Source: Ruminococcus sp. Phil11
GTDB taxonomy: Bacteria > Bacillota > Clostridia > Oscillospirales > Ruminococcaceae
Length of the DNA: 64,000 nt
NCBI GenBank assembly: GCA_001940925.1
Contig: MSGZ01000042.1
Span: forward strand, 128,970 to 192,969
Direction of reading: 5' to 3'
The position numbers were made by a program, and so were the translations under genes. Numbering within the stretch: position 1 is the stretch's first letter; every line of letters starts with the position of its first letter. A model generated the notes under the pieces. The model was given only the letters and a program-made list of their open reading frames with translations. It was not told the origin of the DNA and searched no databases. Of this stretch, positions 16,061 through 25,907 are shown piece after piece.

Positions 16061-18310
16061 ATGAAATTCCAGAAATTCATCGCAGCAATCATGTCCCTTT
16101 GCATCCTGACGGGAGGCTGCTTTACGCCTTCCGCATTTGCAGCAGATACGCCGGCTTCCGGAGAAGTCACCGTCACAAAGTACGGCGATGCGACCGTTGA
16201 CGGCACGGTCGATGTCTCCGACGCGGTGCTGGTCGCGAGATTTGCCGCATCCGACAGAACCGCGGTCATCACCGACACCGGCAGACTGAATGCGGACGTC
16301 AATCTGGACGGCAACACCGACGGCGAGGACGTCACGCAGATCCTTGAGTTTATCGCGAAAAAGCGCACCTATCTCGGCAAGGAGGAATCAGGCAGCGCGC
16401 AGGGCTATCACCGGTACAGCCTGACCGAGAACCTCACCGCGCATGAAGTCCCGGACAAACCCGTTGACGATGCATTCGTCAAGAGCCAGTATGACATGAC
16501 CGCCAAGCTGATGAAGCAGATCTCGTTCGATGATACAGAGGCCGAGAATATCCTGCTCTCACCGCTGTCGATCGCATCCGCACTGGCGCTTGCCGTCAAC
16601 GGCGCAAACGGCGAAACTCTGACAGAGCTCCGGAATTTCCTTGTCGGCGAGGACATCGACACGGAATCCGTCAACGAGTATTACCGCAATTATATTTCCA
16701 ATCTCCCGAGCAGCGACAAAGCAAAGCTGCATCTTGCCAATTCGGTCTGGAACAGCAATGAGCTGACGCTCCGCGAGGACTATCTGAAAACGATCGTCAA
16801 TTACTACGATCATACGGATATTTTCAATGCTCCGTTCACCGACGATACGCTGAAGGACATCAACAGCTGGATCTACGACAATACGGACGGCAAGATCAAG
16901 GATATGCTGAAATACATGGACGGAAACGCCGTGACCTATCTCATCAATGCACTGGCCTTTGATGCGGAATGGGAGAACGAATGGAACACGACACTGAAGG
17001 GTGTATTTGCCGACTACAACGAAGCCGGGCAGACCGTTGATATGATGATGGGTACCGAAAAATACTACATCTCCGACCAGTATGCTGAGGGCTTTGTCAA
17101 GCAGTATTCCGGCGGCACCTACAGCTTTGTCGGTATCCTGCCGAGAGAATCGCTGTCAGTCACCCTCTCCGATTACATCGGAATGATGGACGGAAAGACG
17201 CTGCAGAAGCTGCTTGACAGCCGCAAGGAGGAAGCCGTCAGCGTCACAATGCCGAAGTTCAAGTTCGATTACGAGACCGGAGACACACTGCTCACGCAGG
17301 CGCTGCAGAAGCTCGGCGTCAAGCAGGCATTCGAGTGCGGACAGGCAAATTTCGGCCGGATGTATGTGGATTCTGACGGCAGCAACGACCCCTATATCAG
17401 CAGAGTGATCCACAATACCTGCATCGACGTCAACGAAAAAGGCACCGAAGCTGCCGCGGCCACGATCATTGAGATGACCCAGAAGGGCGGCGGCCCGTCT
17501 GTCCCGTCCCTGAACTTCAACCGCCCGTTCCTTTTCATGATCCTTGACGAACGCACCAAGCTGCCGGTCTTTATCGGAAGCGTGAAGAACCCGCAGAGTG
17601 AGACGGAAGAACCGCAGCAGCAGCAGAATGATCTGCAGCCGGGAAAAGTCCGCTTCACGGTCGTCGATGACAAGACCGGTGAGCCGATCGAGCTTCCTTC
17701 GCAGGGAACCCCGCTCGGCATCGAAACCAATATCGAATACGATACACCGAACGGCCGCGTCAGTACCGGCCCGATCATCGCCATTTCTTCCAATCCACAT
17801 ATCGAAGATAATTTCGCCGGCTTCTTCAATGCGGATTACTTCGGAATGCGCATTGAAGAATACACCGTTCCGGCTGCTTACCGCGTACCGGACAACGCGC
17901 TCACATGGGTGAAGCATGACAACGGCTCCTACGACGTCACAGTGAAGCTGCAGTATCTCGGCGAGCTGAAAGAGAATGAGGTTCGCTTCACGGTCGTTGA
18001 CCTGTACACCCGTGAGCTGATCCCGCTTTCGGAACAGAATATGATGATCGTCGAATCCGGACCCAAAGAATTTGACCCGGAGAATGCCGTGATCGGCAGC
18101 CCGGTGTTCGGCCTGAAGGAAAACCCGGCGGTTGACAAATCCGGCGCATTTGCAAGGCTCTGCAGCTCCGATTCCGTCGAGCTGACCGTGCACAATACCC
18201 TGATCCCGGAAGGCTATGAGCTGCCGGAGGCTTATCTCTACAAAATCAAACACGGCAACGGCTCCTACGATGTCGTGATTCAGCTGAAACCGATCATAAT
18301 GGTGCCGTAA
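16061..18310 (+). CDS. Dockerin-serpin 6 with two C-terminal repeats
   Basis: At 749 residues this is the longest serpin here. The signal peptide (LTGGC then AFAA) is followed by a dockerin at about residues 41-105 (GDATVDGTVDVSDAVLVARF and ADVNLDGNTDGEDV), a serpin domain to about 515, a Gln-rich linker (EEPQQQQN) and two 111-residue repeats at 528-638 and 639-749. Each repeat starts with RFTVVD and ends in a HxNGSYDV segment, like small beta-sandwich (SpaA/Cna-B-type) domains. The hinge EKGTEAAAAT is the closest of the set to classical inhibitory serpins; the loop IIEMTQKGGG puts Lys-Gly at P1-P1', suggesting a trypsin-like target. The start has AAGGAGG at 16047. Confidence 0.9.
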   Translation: MKFQKFIAAIMSLCILTGGCFTPSAFAADTPASGEVTVTKYGDATVDGTVDVSDAVLVARFAASDRTAVITDTGRLNADVNLDGNTDGEDVTQILEFIAKKRTYLGKEESGSAQGYHRYSLTENLTAHEVPDKPVDDAFVKSQYDMTAKLMKQISFDDTEAENILLSPLSIASALALAVNGANGETLTELRNFLVGEDIDTESVNEYYRNYISNLPSSDKAKLHLANSVWNSNELTLREDYLKTIVNYYDHTDIFNAPFTDDTLKDINSWIYDNTDGKIKDMLKYMDGNAVTYLINALAFDAEWENEWNTTLKGVFADYNEAGQTVDMMMGTEKYYISDQYAEGFVKQYSGGTYSFVGILPRESLSVTLSDYIGMMDGKTLQKLLDSRKEEAVSVTMPKFKFDYETGDTLLTQALQKLGVKQAFECGQANFGRMYVDSDGSNDPYISRVIHNTCIDVNEKGTEAAAATIIEMTQKGGGPSVPSLNFNRPFLFMILDERTKLPVFIGSVKNPQSETEEPQQQQNDLQPGKVRFTVVDDKTGEPIELPSQGTPLGIETNIEYDTPNGRVSTGPIIAISSNPHIEDNFAGFFNADYFGMRIEEYTVPAAYRVPDNALTWVKHDNGSYDVTVKLQYLGELKENEVRFTVVDLYTRELIPLSEQNMMIVESGPKEFDPENAVIGSPVFGLKENPAVDKSGAFARLCSSDSVELTVHNTLIPEGYELPEAYLYKIKHGNGSYDVVIQLKPIIMVP
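17642..18307 (+). repeat. Two 111-residue tandem repeats in serpin 6
   Basis: Bases 17642-17974 and 17975-18307 encode two in-frame copies of 111 residues. They share the frame RFTVVD at the start, a central P-rich turn and HxNGSYDV near the end, but have diverged strongly between these anchors. They are absent from the other six serpins. Confidence 0.75.
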
Positions 18311-18330
18311 AACACCCGCACAGACAAAGA

Positions 18331-18363
18331 AGCTGCCGCCCCGCAGAGGGACGGCAGCTTTTT
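18331..18363 (+). terminator. Terminator of the serpin array
   Basis: AGCTGCCG (18331-18338) pairs with CGGCAGCT (18352-18359) and TTTTT follows. It stands between the convergent serpins 6 and 7, and on the minus strand the stem is followed by TCTTTGTCTG, so weak bidirectional function is possible. Confidence 0.85.
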
Positions 18364-18388
18364 GCGCTTTCATCAGTTGATTTTGGAA

Positions 18389-20053
18389 TCATTCCTGCCA
18401 TTCCGGCTTCATCACATAGCCGATGAACAGCGGAAGCTCCGTTTTGTTATCAACGATCATATAGATAAACGGATGATCGAGGATGACATCCTTTGTCTGG
18501 ATCATAGCACCGCCGCCCAAGCCGATCCCGGTCGCGGCAGCTGCTCTGGTACCGGCCTCATCGACCTCGATGCGGGTCTTTTGCAGTACCTTGTTGATCC
18601 ACGTCGGCGGAAGCTCATTCAGTCCGGTGAAATCAGACAAGTTCGCGTCAAAGGCAGCCTTCACGCCGAGTGCCTTCATCACAGGAATCAGATCGACGCT
18701 GTAATCCGAGCTGAACTTCGGGATTGCAGCAGTCACTGCACATTCTTCCTTGTTCGCGAACAGTTCCTTCAGGGACTCCCCTGTCATGCCCGCGATGCAT
18801 TCCTGTACGGAGCTGTTCTCCTTCGGCAGCAGACCGACAAAGCTGTAGCCCTCACCGGCATACGGCCGCATGAAGCCGGTCATACTGTCATTTTCGAGAT
18901 AAATGCTTTCCTGACTGGACATCAGCTTTGCACGCACGACCCGTTCGTTATCCGGCTCTGCAGTTTCGGAACCACGCAGCTCCGCAACATCCGTCCCGAA
19001 CGGCACTTCATATTGCCAGCCGCCGGCGAACGGATTAGCATCAGACGGGTACGGACCGATCTCCTCATAAGCGGCGTCATAATCTGCGCCCTCGCAGAGA
19101 TAGAACCAGCGTTCCTGCACCTGATAATCCTCGTATGGCGTTTTCCACTCCGCATCAAAATAAAGCGCATTCACAAGCATCATGACCGACGACGGATCAA
19201 GACTTTCAATGATCTCCGGTATCATGCCGTTTGTCTTTTCTTTCACCCAGCCGTTGATATCATCTGTCGTCTGTTGATTGAACGGTGAACGGAACACATC
19301 GGAGTCAAAATAATCCTTTGTCGTCTGCAGATAATTCTGCGGCACTTTGATTTTATTGTCATCATCAATGAACCAGATCGCATTCGCAATGTCAAGCTTG
19401 GCCTTTTCGCTCTGCGGCAGATTCGCAGCATAACCGCTGTAATACTGATTCAGGTCATCCATGCTCAGATCGCCGCCCAGCAGCTTTGTGAGCTCATCCT
19501 GCGTATTGCCCTTTGCGCCGTTCGCTGCCATGGAAAGTGCCTGCGAGAACGAAAACGGCGAGATCATGACATTATTGCCCGGCTCCTCTTTTTTGCTGAT
19601 CTCTTTCAGAAGGCTTGCCGTCAGATCATACTGGCTTACCCGGAACGCATTGTCCGCCTGCTTTCCGCTCTGCGCCGAGCGTGTCAGGCCGTCCATGAGG
19701 TTCACGGTTTTCGTCAGCTTTTCCGCGGGCTGCTGCTGCGTCATGACGGAAAACTCTATGCGCTTTTTGGCAATATACTCCAAAATCTCCTGCATATCCG
19801 CAGAATCCAGGTTTCTGTCACCGTTGACGTCGGCGTTTGCCCTTCCGGTATCGGTGATGGTTGCCAAAGCATCCTCCGCACAGAATCTTGCGACCAGCAC
19901 CGCATCCGCCACATCAACTTTCCCGCTGCAGTCCGCATCGCCCCACGGCAGACAGCCCGGAAGCTGATCCGCAAGTACGGAAAACGGTGCCATGCAGCTT
20001 GCCGCCAGCATACAAGCTGCCAGCAGAATCCCGTGTTGTTTGGTATGTTTCAT
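18389..20053 (-). CDS. Dockerin-serpin 7, convergent with the array
   Basis: This 554-residue secreted serpin faces the array. It has a signal peptide (LAASC then VLA), an N-terminal dockerin (GDADCSGKVDVADAVLVARF and ADVNGDRNLDSADM) and a serpin domain with MISPFSFSQALSMAANGAKG and LDHPFIYMI. Compared with the others it carries about 45 extra residues between WFYLCEG and VVRAKLMSSQ, where the rest have a short turn; this insertion is acidic and contains two prolines. The hinge is EAGTRAAAAT and the loop GIGLGGGAMIQ gives Gly-Ala at P1-P1'. The ATG at 20053 has AAGGAGG upstream; an in-frame ATG at 20137 would add 28 residues before the signal peptide and is rejected. Confidence 0.9.
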   Translation of the reverse strand: MKHTKQHGILLAACMLAASCMAPFSVLADQLPGCLPWGDADCSGKVDVADAVLVARFCAEDALATITDTGRANADVNGDRNLDSADMQEILEYIAKKRIEFSVMTQQQPAEKLTKTVNLMDGLTRSAQSGKQADNAFRVSQYDLTASLLKEISKKEEPGNNVMISPFSFSQALSMAANGAKGNTQDELTKLLGGDLSMDDLNQYYSGYAANLPQSEKAKLDIANAIWFIDDDNKIKVPQNYLQTTKDYFDSDVFRSPFNQQTTDDINGWVKEKTNGMIPEIIESLDPSSVMMLVNALYFDAEWKTPYEDYQVQERWFYLCEGADYDAAYEEIGPYPSDANPFAGGWQYEVPFGTDVAELRGSETAEPDNERVVRAKLMSSQESIYLENDSMTGFMRPYAGEGYSFVGLLPKENSSVQECIAGMTGESLKELFANKEECAVTAAIPKFSSDYSVDLIPVMKALGVKAAFDANLSDFTGLNELPPTWINKVLQKTRIEVDEAGTRAAAATGIGLGGGAMIQTKDVILDHPFIYMIVDNKTELPLFIGYVMKPEWQE

Positions 20054-20092
20054 ATGATTCCTCCTTTTTTTGCGAACAAAATCCCCACTTAT

Positions 20093-20121
20093 ATTATAGA
20101 AAAATAGGAAGTTCCTGTCAA
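20093..20121 (-). promoter_or_regulatory. Consensus promoter of serpin 7
   Basis: Read on the minus strand, TTGACA (20121-20116) and TATAAT (20098-20093) are 17 bases apart, a perfect sigma-A promoter. The start point would be near 20086, about 33 bases before the ATG. The -35 box and spacer lie inside the 3' arm of the hydF terminator hairpin. Confidence 0.85.
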
Positions 20122-20146
20122 TCGGCAAAGATAACAAGAACTTCCT
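20098..20146 (-). terminator. hydF terminator overlapping the serpin 7 promoter
   Basis: On the minus strand the arms at 20146-20134 and 20118-20106 pair over 13 bp with one G-U pair (core AGGAAGTTC/GAACTTCCT), and ATTTTTC follows. The 3' arm contains part of the serpin 7 -35 box. The same inverted repeat could act as an operator; its arm centres are 28 bases apart. Confidence 0.65.
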
Positions 20147-20164
20147 GAAATTGTATATAATATA

Positions 20165-21370
20165 CTACGCATCAAGCAGGATGCCGCGCATGAGCGTCCG
20201 TTCAAGAATGCCGGTGCAGGCGGCAAGCGTCACGCCGTAATTCGTGAACGGCACCCCCTGCGAAAGCGCGGTGCGCATCCGCCACTGCAGCTCCCGCTCC
20301 GTGCGCATACATCCGCCGCAGTGGATCACGAGCGAGAACCCGGAGAGATCCTCGGGGAACGTCCCGCCGGAGCAATACGCAAGCTCGAACTGCTTTCCGG
20401 TCAGCTTCCGGATCGCGTTCGGCAGCTTGACCGTGCCGATATCATTGCACTGACGGTGATGCGTGCAGCCCTCCGCAATGAGGATGCGGGCACCGTCCGG
20501 CAGCTTTTGTAGTGCCTGCACACCGGCGACCGCGGTCTGCAAAAAGCCCTTGTAGCGCGCCATCAGAATCGAGAACGAGGTCAGCGGCACGGATTCCGGA
20601 ACGGTCTTTGCGACGGCAGCAAACGCCTGACTGTCGGTCACGACCATGCGCGGCGGCCGGTTCAGGGAGCAGAGCAGTCCGCCGAGCTGCTCCGTCTGCA
20701 CGAGCAGCGCATTTGCATGGGCATCGAGCACCTCGCGGAGTGTCTGCTGCTGCGGCAGGATGAGCCGTCCCTTCGGCGCAGATTCGTCGATCGGCGTCAC
20801 GAGAATGACCAGATCATCCTCTGCGATCAAGTCGCGGATGATGAACCGCTCTGCATCGGAATCCTTTGCCAGCGCGCCGAGCATCTCTTTGAGCTGCGTG
20901 ACGCCCTCGCCGGTTTTCGCACTGACGAGCACCGCATTATCCGTCAGCTTCTCCGGCAGCGTTTCCAGCGTATCGGATTTGCTCAGTGCCAGCAGATACG
21001 GCGTATGCTCCTGCTGAAACAGCGCGATCAGCTCTTTCTCGGTATCGGAGAGCGGCTTTGCGGCATCCGCGACCAGCACCGCGATATCCGTCCGGTAGAG
21101 CTCACGCTTTGTCTTTTCGACGCGCAGCGCGCCGAGTGCCGCGTCATCATCGTCATAGCCTGCCGTATCGGTGATCATGACCGCGCCGAGCGGCAGCAGC
21201 TCCATGCTCTTGCGGACGGCATCGGTCGTGGTACCGGCCACATCGGAGACGATCGAGACCTCCTGCCCGGTCAGCGCATTGACAAGGCTGGATTTGCCCG
21301 CATTCCGCGCCCCGAAAAATCCGATATGGATGCGCTCTGAGGCAGGGACCTGTTCAAGTGCCTGATTCAT
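20165..21370 (-). CDS. hydF: [FeFe]-hydrogenase H-cluster maturation GTPase HydF
   Basis: HydF is the scaffold GTPase on which the 2Fe subcluster is assembled before transfer to [FeFe]-hydrogenase, working with HydE and HydG. This 401-residue protein has a P-loop (GFFGARNAGKSSLVNALTGQ), switch region (VAGTTTDAV), DTAGYDD, a dimerisation domain, and a C-terminal cluster-binding domain with EGCTHHRQ and HCGGC, the conserved CxH and HCxxC ligands. The ATG at 21370 is chosen because GGGAGG lies 7 bases upstream; a TTG 18 bases earlier has the ribosome-binding site inside it. HydE and HydG are not in the window. Its presence points to an H2-evolving anaerobe. Confidence 0.93.
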   Translation of the reverse strand: MNQALEQVPASERIHIGFFGARNAGKSSLVNALTGQEVSIVSDVAGTTTDAVRKSMELLPLGAVMITDTAGYDDDDAALGALRVEKTKRELYRTDIAVLVADAAKPLSDTEKELIALFQQEHTPYLLALSKSDTLETLPEKLTDNAVLVSAKTGEGVTQLKEMLGALAKDSDAERFIIRDLIAEDDLVILVTPIDESAPKGRLILPQQQTLREVLDAHANALLVQTEQLGGLLCSLNRPPRMVVTDSQAFAAVAKTVPESVPLTSFSILMARYKGFLQTAVAGVQALQKLPDGARILIAEGCTHHRQCNDIGTVKLPNAIRKLTGKQFELAYCSGGTFPEDLSGFSLVIHCGGCMRTERELQWRMRTALSQGVPFTNYGVTLAACTGILERTLMRGILLDA

Positions 21371-21389
21371 CGTATTCCTCCCAAACAAT

Positions 21390-21415
21390 GCAGGCGGCAG
21401 AAAATTGCCGCCTGC
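21390..21415 (-). terminator. Hairpin terminator after the GH5 gene
   Basis: GCAGGCGGCA (21390-21399) and TGCCGCCTGC (21406-21415) form a perfect 10-bp stem with a 6-base loop. On the minus strand ATTGTTTGGG follows, a weak T-run. It lies between the GH5 stop and the hydF ribosome-binding site. Confidence 0.6.
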
Positions 21416-21468
21416 TGTTGCTGTATTTCAGTTTTCGCCGGGTGCGTTCACCGCAACAGTGTGCTTTA

Positions 21469-23280
21469 TCAAACAGCCGTCCCTAACAACTCGATTTTCG
21501 CGATATGCCGCAGGATCGCTGTGATATCATCCGGATCAAGATTGCCGTTCCGGTTAGCATCCGCATTGATTCTGCCTTTGTCAGTAATGACTGCTGTCTG
21601 ATCCTCCGTAATCACACGCGCAAGCAGCACCGCATCGGACACATCCACCATATAGCTGCAGTCGGTATCGCCGTATATAATCTGTAAAACACCGGTTTCC
21701 TGTTTTGTTGTCGTCACGGCCTCTTTGGTGGTCGTAACAGGCTCGGTCACTGTCGTGACGGGCTCCGTCACGGTCGTCACCGGCTCCGTCACGGTCGTTT
21801 CGGGTGCAGCCGTCGTCGTGACAGGCGGCTCCGTCGTGATCTTCGGTGTCGTGCTGTGACCGCCGCCGTAGTATTCACTCAGCGACTGACCGTTCACGCC
21901 GATCGGTCTCTGGTGGTCAAGGCTGATGAACACGCCGTTCTCATCCTGCCAGAGTGCCGGCTTCACGAACGCATACTTCTCATCGTCCCATTTCTGGAAG
22001 TTATCGTACATCAGACCGCCGGTATCGGACGAGTTTTCGTTGAAGCACCAGAATGTGTGATGAATATGCATGTCGATCATGTAATCACGGAGCAGCTTCA
22101 GCCATTGCGTATTTGCACCGGACGGATCGTTTTCCTTGTCGATGAATCCGCCCCATTCGCCCATCAGCAGCGGTGCGGTGTTGTCCTCGACCAGATATGC
22201 CCATGTATCGCGCCAGTATTCGTCCAGCAGAGATTGACGGTCAAACTGATAGCTTGTCCAGTTCGGCTTTGTGCCTGTCAGGTGGAACCAGCTCTGCTCA
22301 TATACGAACGGGCCGTAATCATGCGGCGAATAAACGAGCTGACTCTGATGCTCACCGAGATTGACCGGAAAATCCTTTACGCCCCGGAGATTTGCGCCCC
22401 ACCATGCGCCGTAATACGGCTCGTAATCCGGATCACCGTAGTGCGCGTAGTCAGTAGACGGTGAATTCCAGTCAAAGCCCTTTTCAAATTTCGGATATAC
22501 TTCGATGCCCTCTACCATGATCAGCAGATTCGGATTCTGATCGAGACACGCCTTCGCGCCCTTTTCAGCGCCGTAACGCCAGTTATTCGCATCCGAAGAA
22601 CCGTCCCATTTCGCAAAGCTGCCCTCGTCCCTTTTGCCGTGCGGCTCGTTCTTCAGGTCAATCGCGATAATGGTATCATCGTCCTTGTAGTAGTCTGCGA
22701 ACCATGCAAGTGCATCGAGCCAGTCCTTCTCACTATAGGTGCTGTCGTACCAGAGCGGAAAATTATGACCTGCGGAATTGGTAGTCGCGCAGTGAATATC
22801 CATCATGATCTTGATGCCCTTTTCCTTGCACCATTTGACGACCTGATTCCAGATATCAAAGCTGTACATCGGGGTACCGCCCTCGACGCCTTCCAGTGTC
22901 AGCTCCGGGTTTTTGTACTCGTTGAGCTTGATAATCGGATCCGGCCCGCCCTTTTTCCACTGAAGCAAAATCTGCGTAGACATCGGTACACGGAGCAGAT
23001 TGAAGCCGTGATCCGCGATCAGGTCCAGACAATCGTGGACATTGGCCGACCATGCGCCGTCAAAAATCTGCGAGCCGACGTTGTAGCCGAACCAGTTGAC
23101 ACCGGTCATCCAGACCTCTTTGCCGTTCATGTCAACAACCTTGCCGTTTTCGACATGAAGCCAGTCGTCGTGACAGTCGTCAGGGGCTGCCGCTGCCGTC
23201 GGTGCGGGAAGTGAGATCCCCTGCATCGAGAGCATCACGGCTGCCGTCAGGACTGCCGCCAGTTTTTTCATCCTTTTCAT
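21469..23280 (-). CDS. GH5 cellulase with C-terminal dockerin
   Basis: This 603-residue secreted enzyme likely cleaves beta-1,4-glucan (endoglucanase-type). The signal peptide is about residues 1-32. The GH5 domain (about 36-470) begins WLHVENGKVVDMNGKEVWMT and has R97, H163 (DIHCATTN), the acid/base E212 in LKNEPHG and the nucleophile E375 in MGEWGGF. A Thr/Pro/Val linker (about 478-528) with three TEPVTTV repeats leads to a dockerin (536-596: GDTDCSYMVDVSDAV and ADANRNGNLDPDDI) of the same class as the serpin dockerins. The ATG at 23280 has GAGGGG upstream; the longer frame adds 44 non-signal residues. Exact substrate is not proven (GH5 includes mannanases and xylanases). Confidence 0.9.
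   Translation of the reverse strand: MKRMKKLAAVLTAAVMLSMQGISLPAPTAAAAPDDCHDDWLHVENGKVVDMNGKEVWMTGVNWFGYNVGSQIFDGAWSANVHDCLDLIADHGFNLLRVPMSTQILLQWKKGGPDPIIKLNEYKNPELTLEGVEGGTPMYSFDIWNQVVKWCKEKGIKIMMDIHCATTNSAGHNFPLWYDSTYSEKDWLDALAWFADYYKDDDTIIAIDLKNEPHGKRDEGSFAKWDGSSDANNWRYGAEKGAKACLDQNPNLLIMVEGIEVYPKFEKGFDWNSPSTDYAHYGDPDYEPYYGAWWGANLRGVKDFPVNLGEHQSQLVYSPHDYGPFVYEQSWFHLTGTKPNWTSYQFDRQSLLDEYWRDTWAYLVEDNTAPLLMGEWGGFIDKENDPSGANTQWLKLLRDYMIDMHIHHTFWCFNENSSDTGGLMYDNFQKWDDEKYAFVKPALWQDENGVFISLDHQRPIGVNGQSLSEYYGGGHSTTPKITTEPPVTTTAAPETTVTEPVTTVTEPVTTVTEPVTTTKEAVTTTKQETGVLQIIYGDTDCSYMVDVSDAVLLARVITEDQTAVITDKGRINADANRNGNLDPDDITAILRHIAKIELLGTAV
21734..21796. repeat. Three 21-bp repeats in the GH5 linker
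   Basis: Units at 21734-21754, 21755-21775 and 21776-21796 encode TEPVTTV three times on the minus strand. They vary at a few third positions. The unit count is likely to vary between strains and to set linker length. Confidence 0.85.
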
Positions 23281-23314
23281 TCGCAAAACCCCTCTTTTTT
23301 GCATGTTTATTGAA

Positions 23315-24001
23315 TCAGTATCCGTACTGCTGATCCCGTTTCTGTCTGATGAACGAACGGATCGTGAGCACGAGCATGAGGATCGCTGCGGCCGCGCAGC
23401 CGATGCCCGCATAAAGCACCCACGAGAAGCGGTCGAATTTGGAATACCTGATCACAATATTCTGTTCGACCGCATTCGGTTCGTTAAAGCCCTCGCCGTA
23501 CCACTCACGAAAAATGTTCCGAAGATCGGATGACATGTTCTCGACCTCGCCGGTAAAATCGAGCGTGGTCGTAGGCTGATGGATCTGCGAGAAATCGGCA
23601 TTCTCGCCCGCATCCTCTGCAAGCATCTGATATTCCGTGTAATATGCCTCTGTCTCATCCGCCATTTTGTCGAGCGTATTGATCTGTCCCGAATTGCCGG
23701 TCTGGTACACCACATAAAAGTCATTGCAGGTATAGCACGCATAATACTGTGCGGAAGTACGCTTGGAGGTCGGAATGCCGAACGTGGTATTGGTCTCCTC
23801 CATTTCGGCAAAGCATCCGTCCGTAATGTCGATCGTGCCCTGCACGAGGTCGCCTTTTTTCAGCTCACCGTAAGCGACCGAGCTGAAATCCTTGATATCG
23901 CCGTTCTTATATTTGATGACCTTCGGTGTTTCCGAAAGGAACAGCACGGCGGCACATCCGAGAATGATCGTCAGCGTTCCGAAAATTTTGGAGCCCTTCA
24001 T
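23315..24001 (-). CDS. Membrane protein of unknown function
   Basis: This 228-residue protein is not recognised. It has an N-terminal hydrophobic segment (about residues 5-23), an extracytoplasmic domain of about 150 residues with a CYTCNDFYVVYQTGNSG segment, and a second hydrophobic helix near the C-terminus (WVLYAGIGCAAAAILMLVL) followed by a basic tail. This is a two-pass topology with an outside domain. The ATG at 24001 has AAAGGA upstream; a TTG two codons earlier is rejected. It lies between atpC (31 bases) and the GH5 gene (34 bases), all on the same strand, so readthrough from the atp operon could feed it and the cellulase. Confidence 0.7.
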   Translation of the reverse strand: MKGSKIFGTLTIILGCAAVLFLSETPKVIKYKNGDIKDFSSVAYGELKKGDLVQGTIDITDGCFAEMEETNTTFGIPTSKRTSAQYYACYTCNDFYVVYQTGNSGQINTLDKMADETEAYYTEYQMLAEDAGENADFSQIHQPTTTLDFTGEVENMSSDLRNIFREWYGEGFNEPNAVEQNIVIRYSKFDRFSWVLYAGIGCAAAAILMLVLTIRSFIRQKRDQQYGY

Positions 24002-24032
24002 AAGCAAATCCTTTCTTTTTTTAGGCGCAGCC

Positions 24033-25870
<1,838 letters not shown>

Positions 25871-25907
25871 TCACTACTTTCTGTTATAGATGTATCCGCA
25901 GCAATGT

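Noticed and set aside
20053-20137. A longer N-terminus for serpin 7
   Set aside because: The region upstream of 20053 contains the -10 and -35 boxes, and the signal peptide begins at the ATG at 20053.
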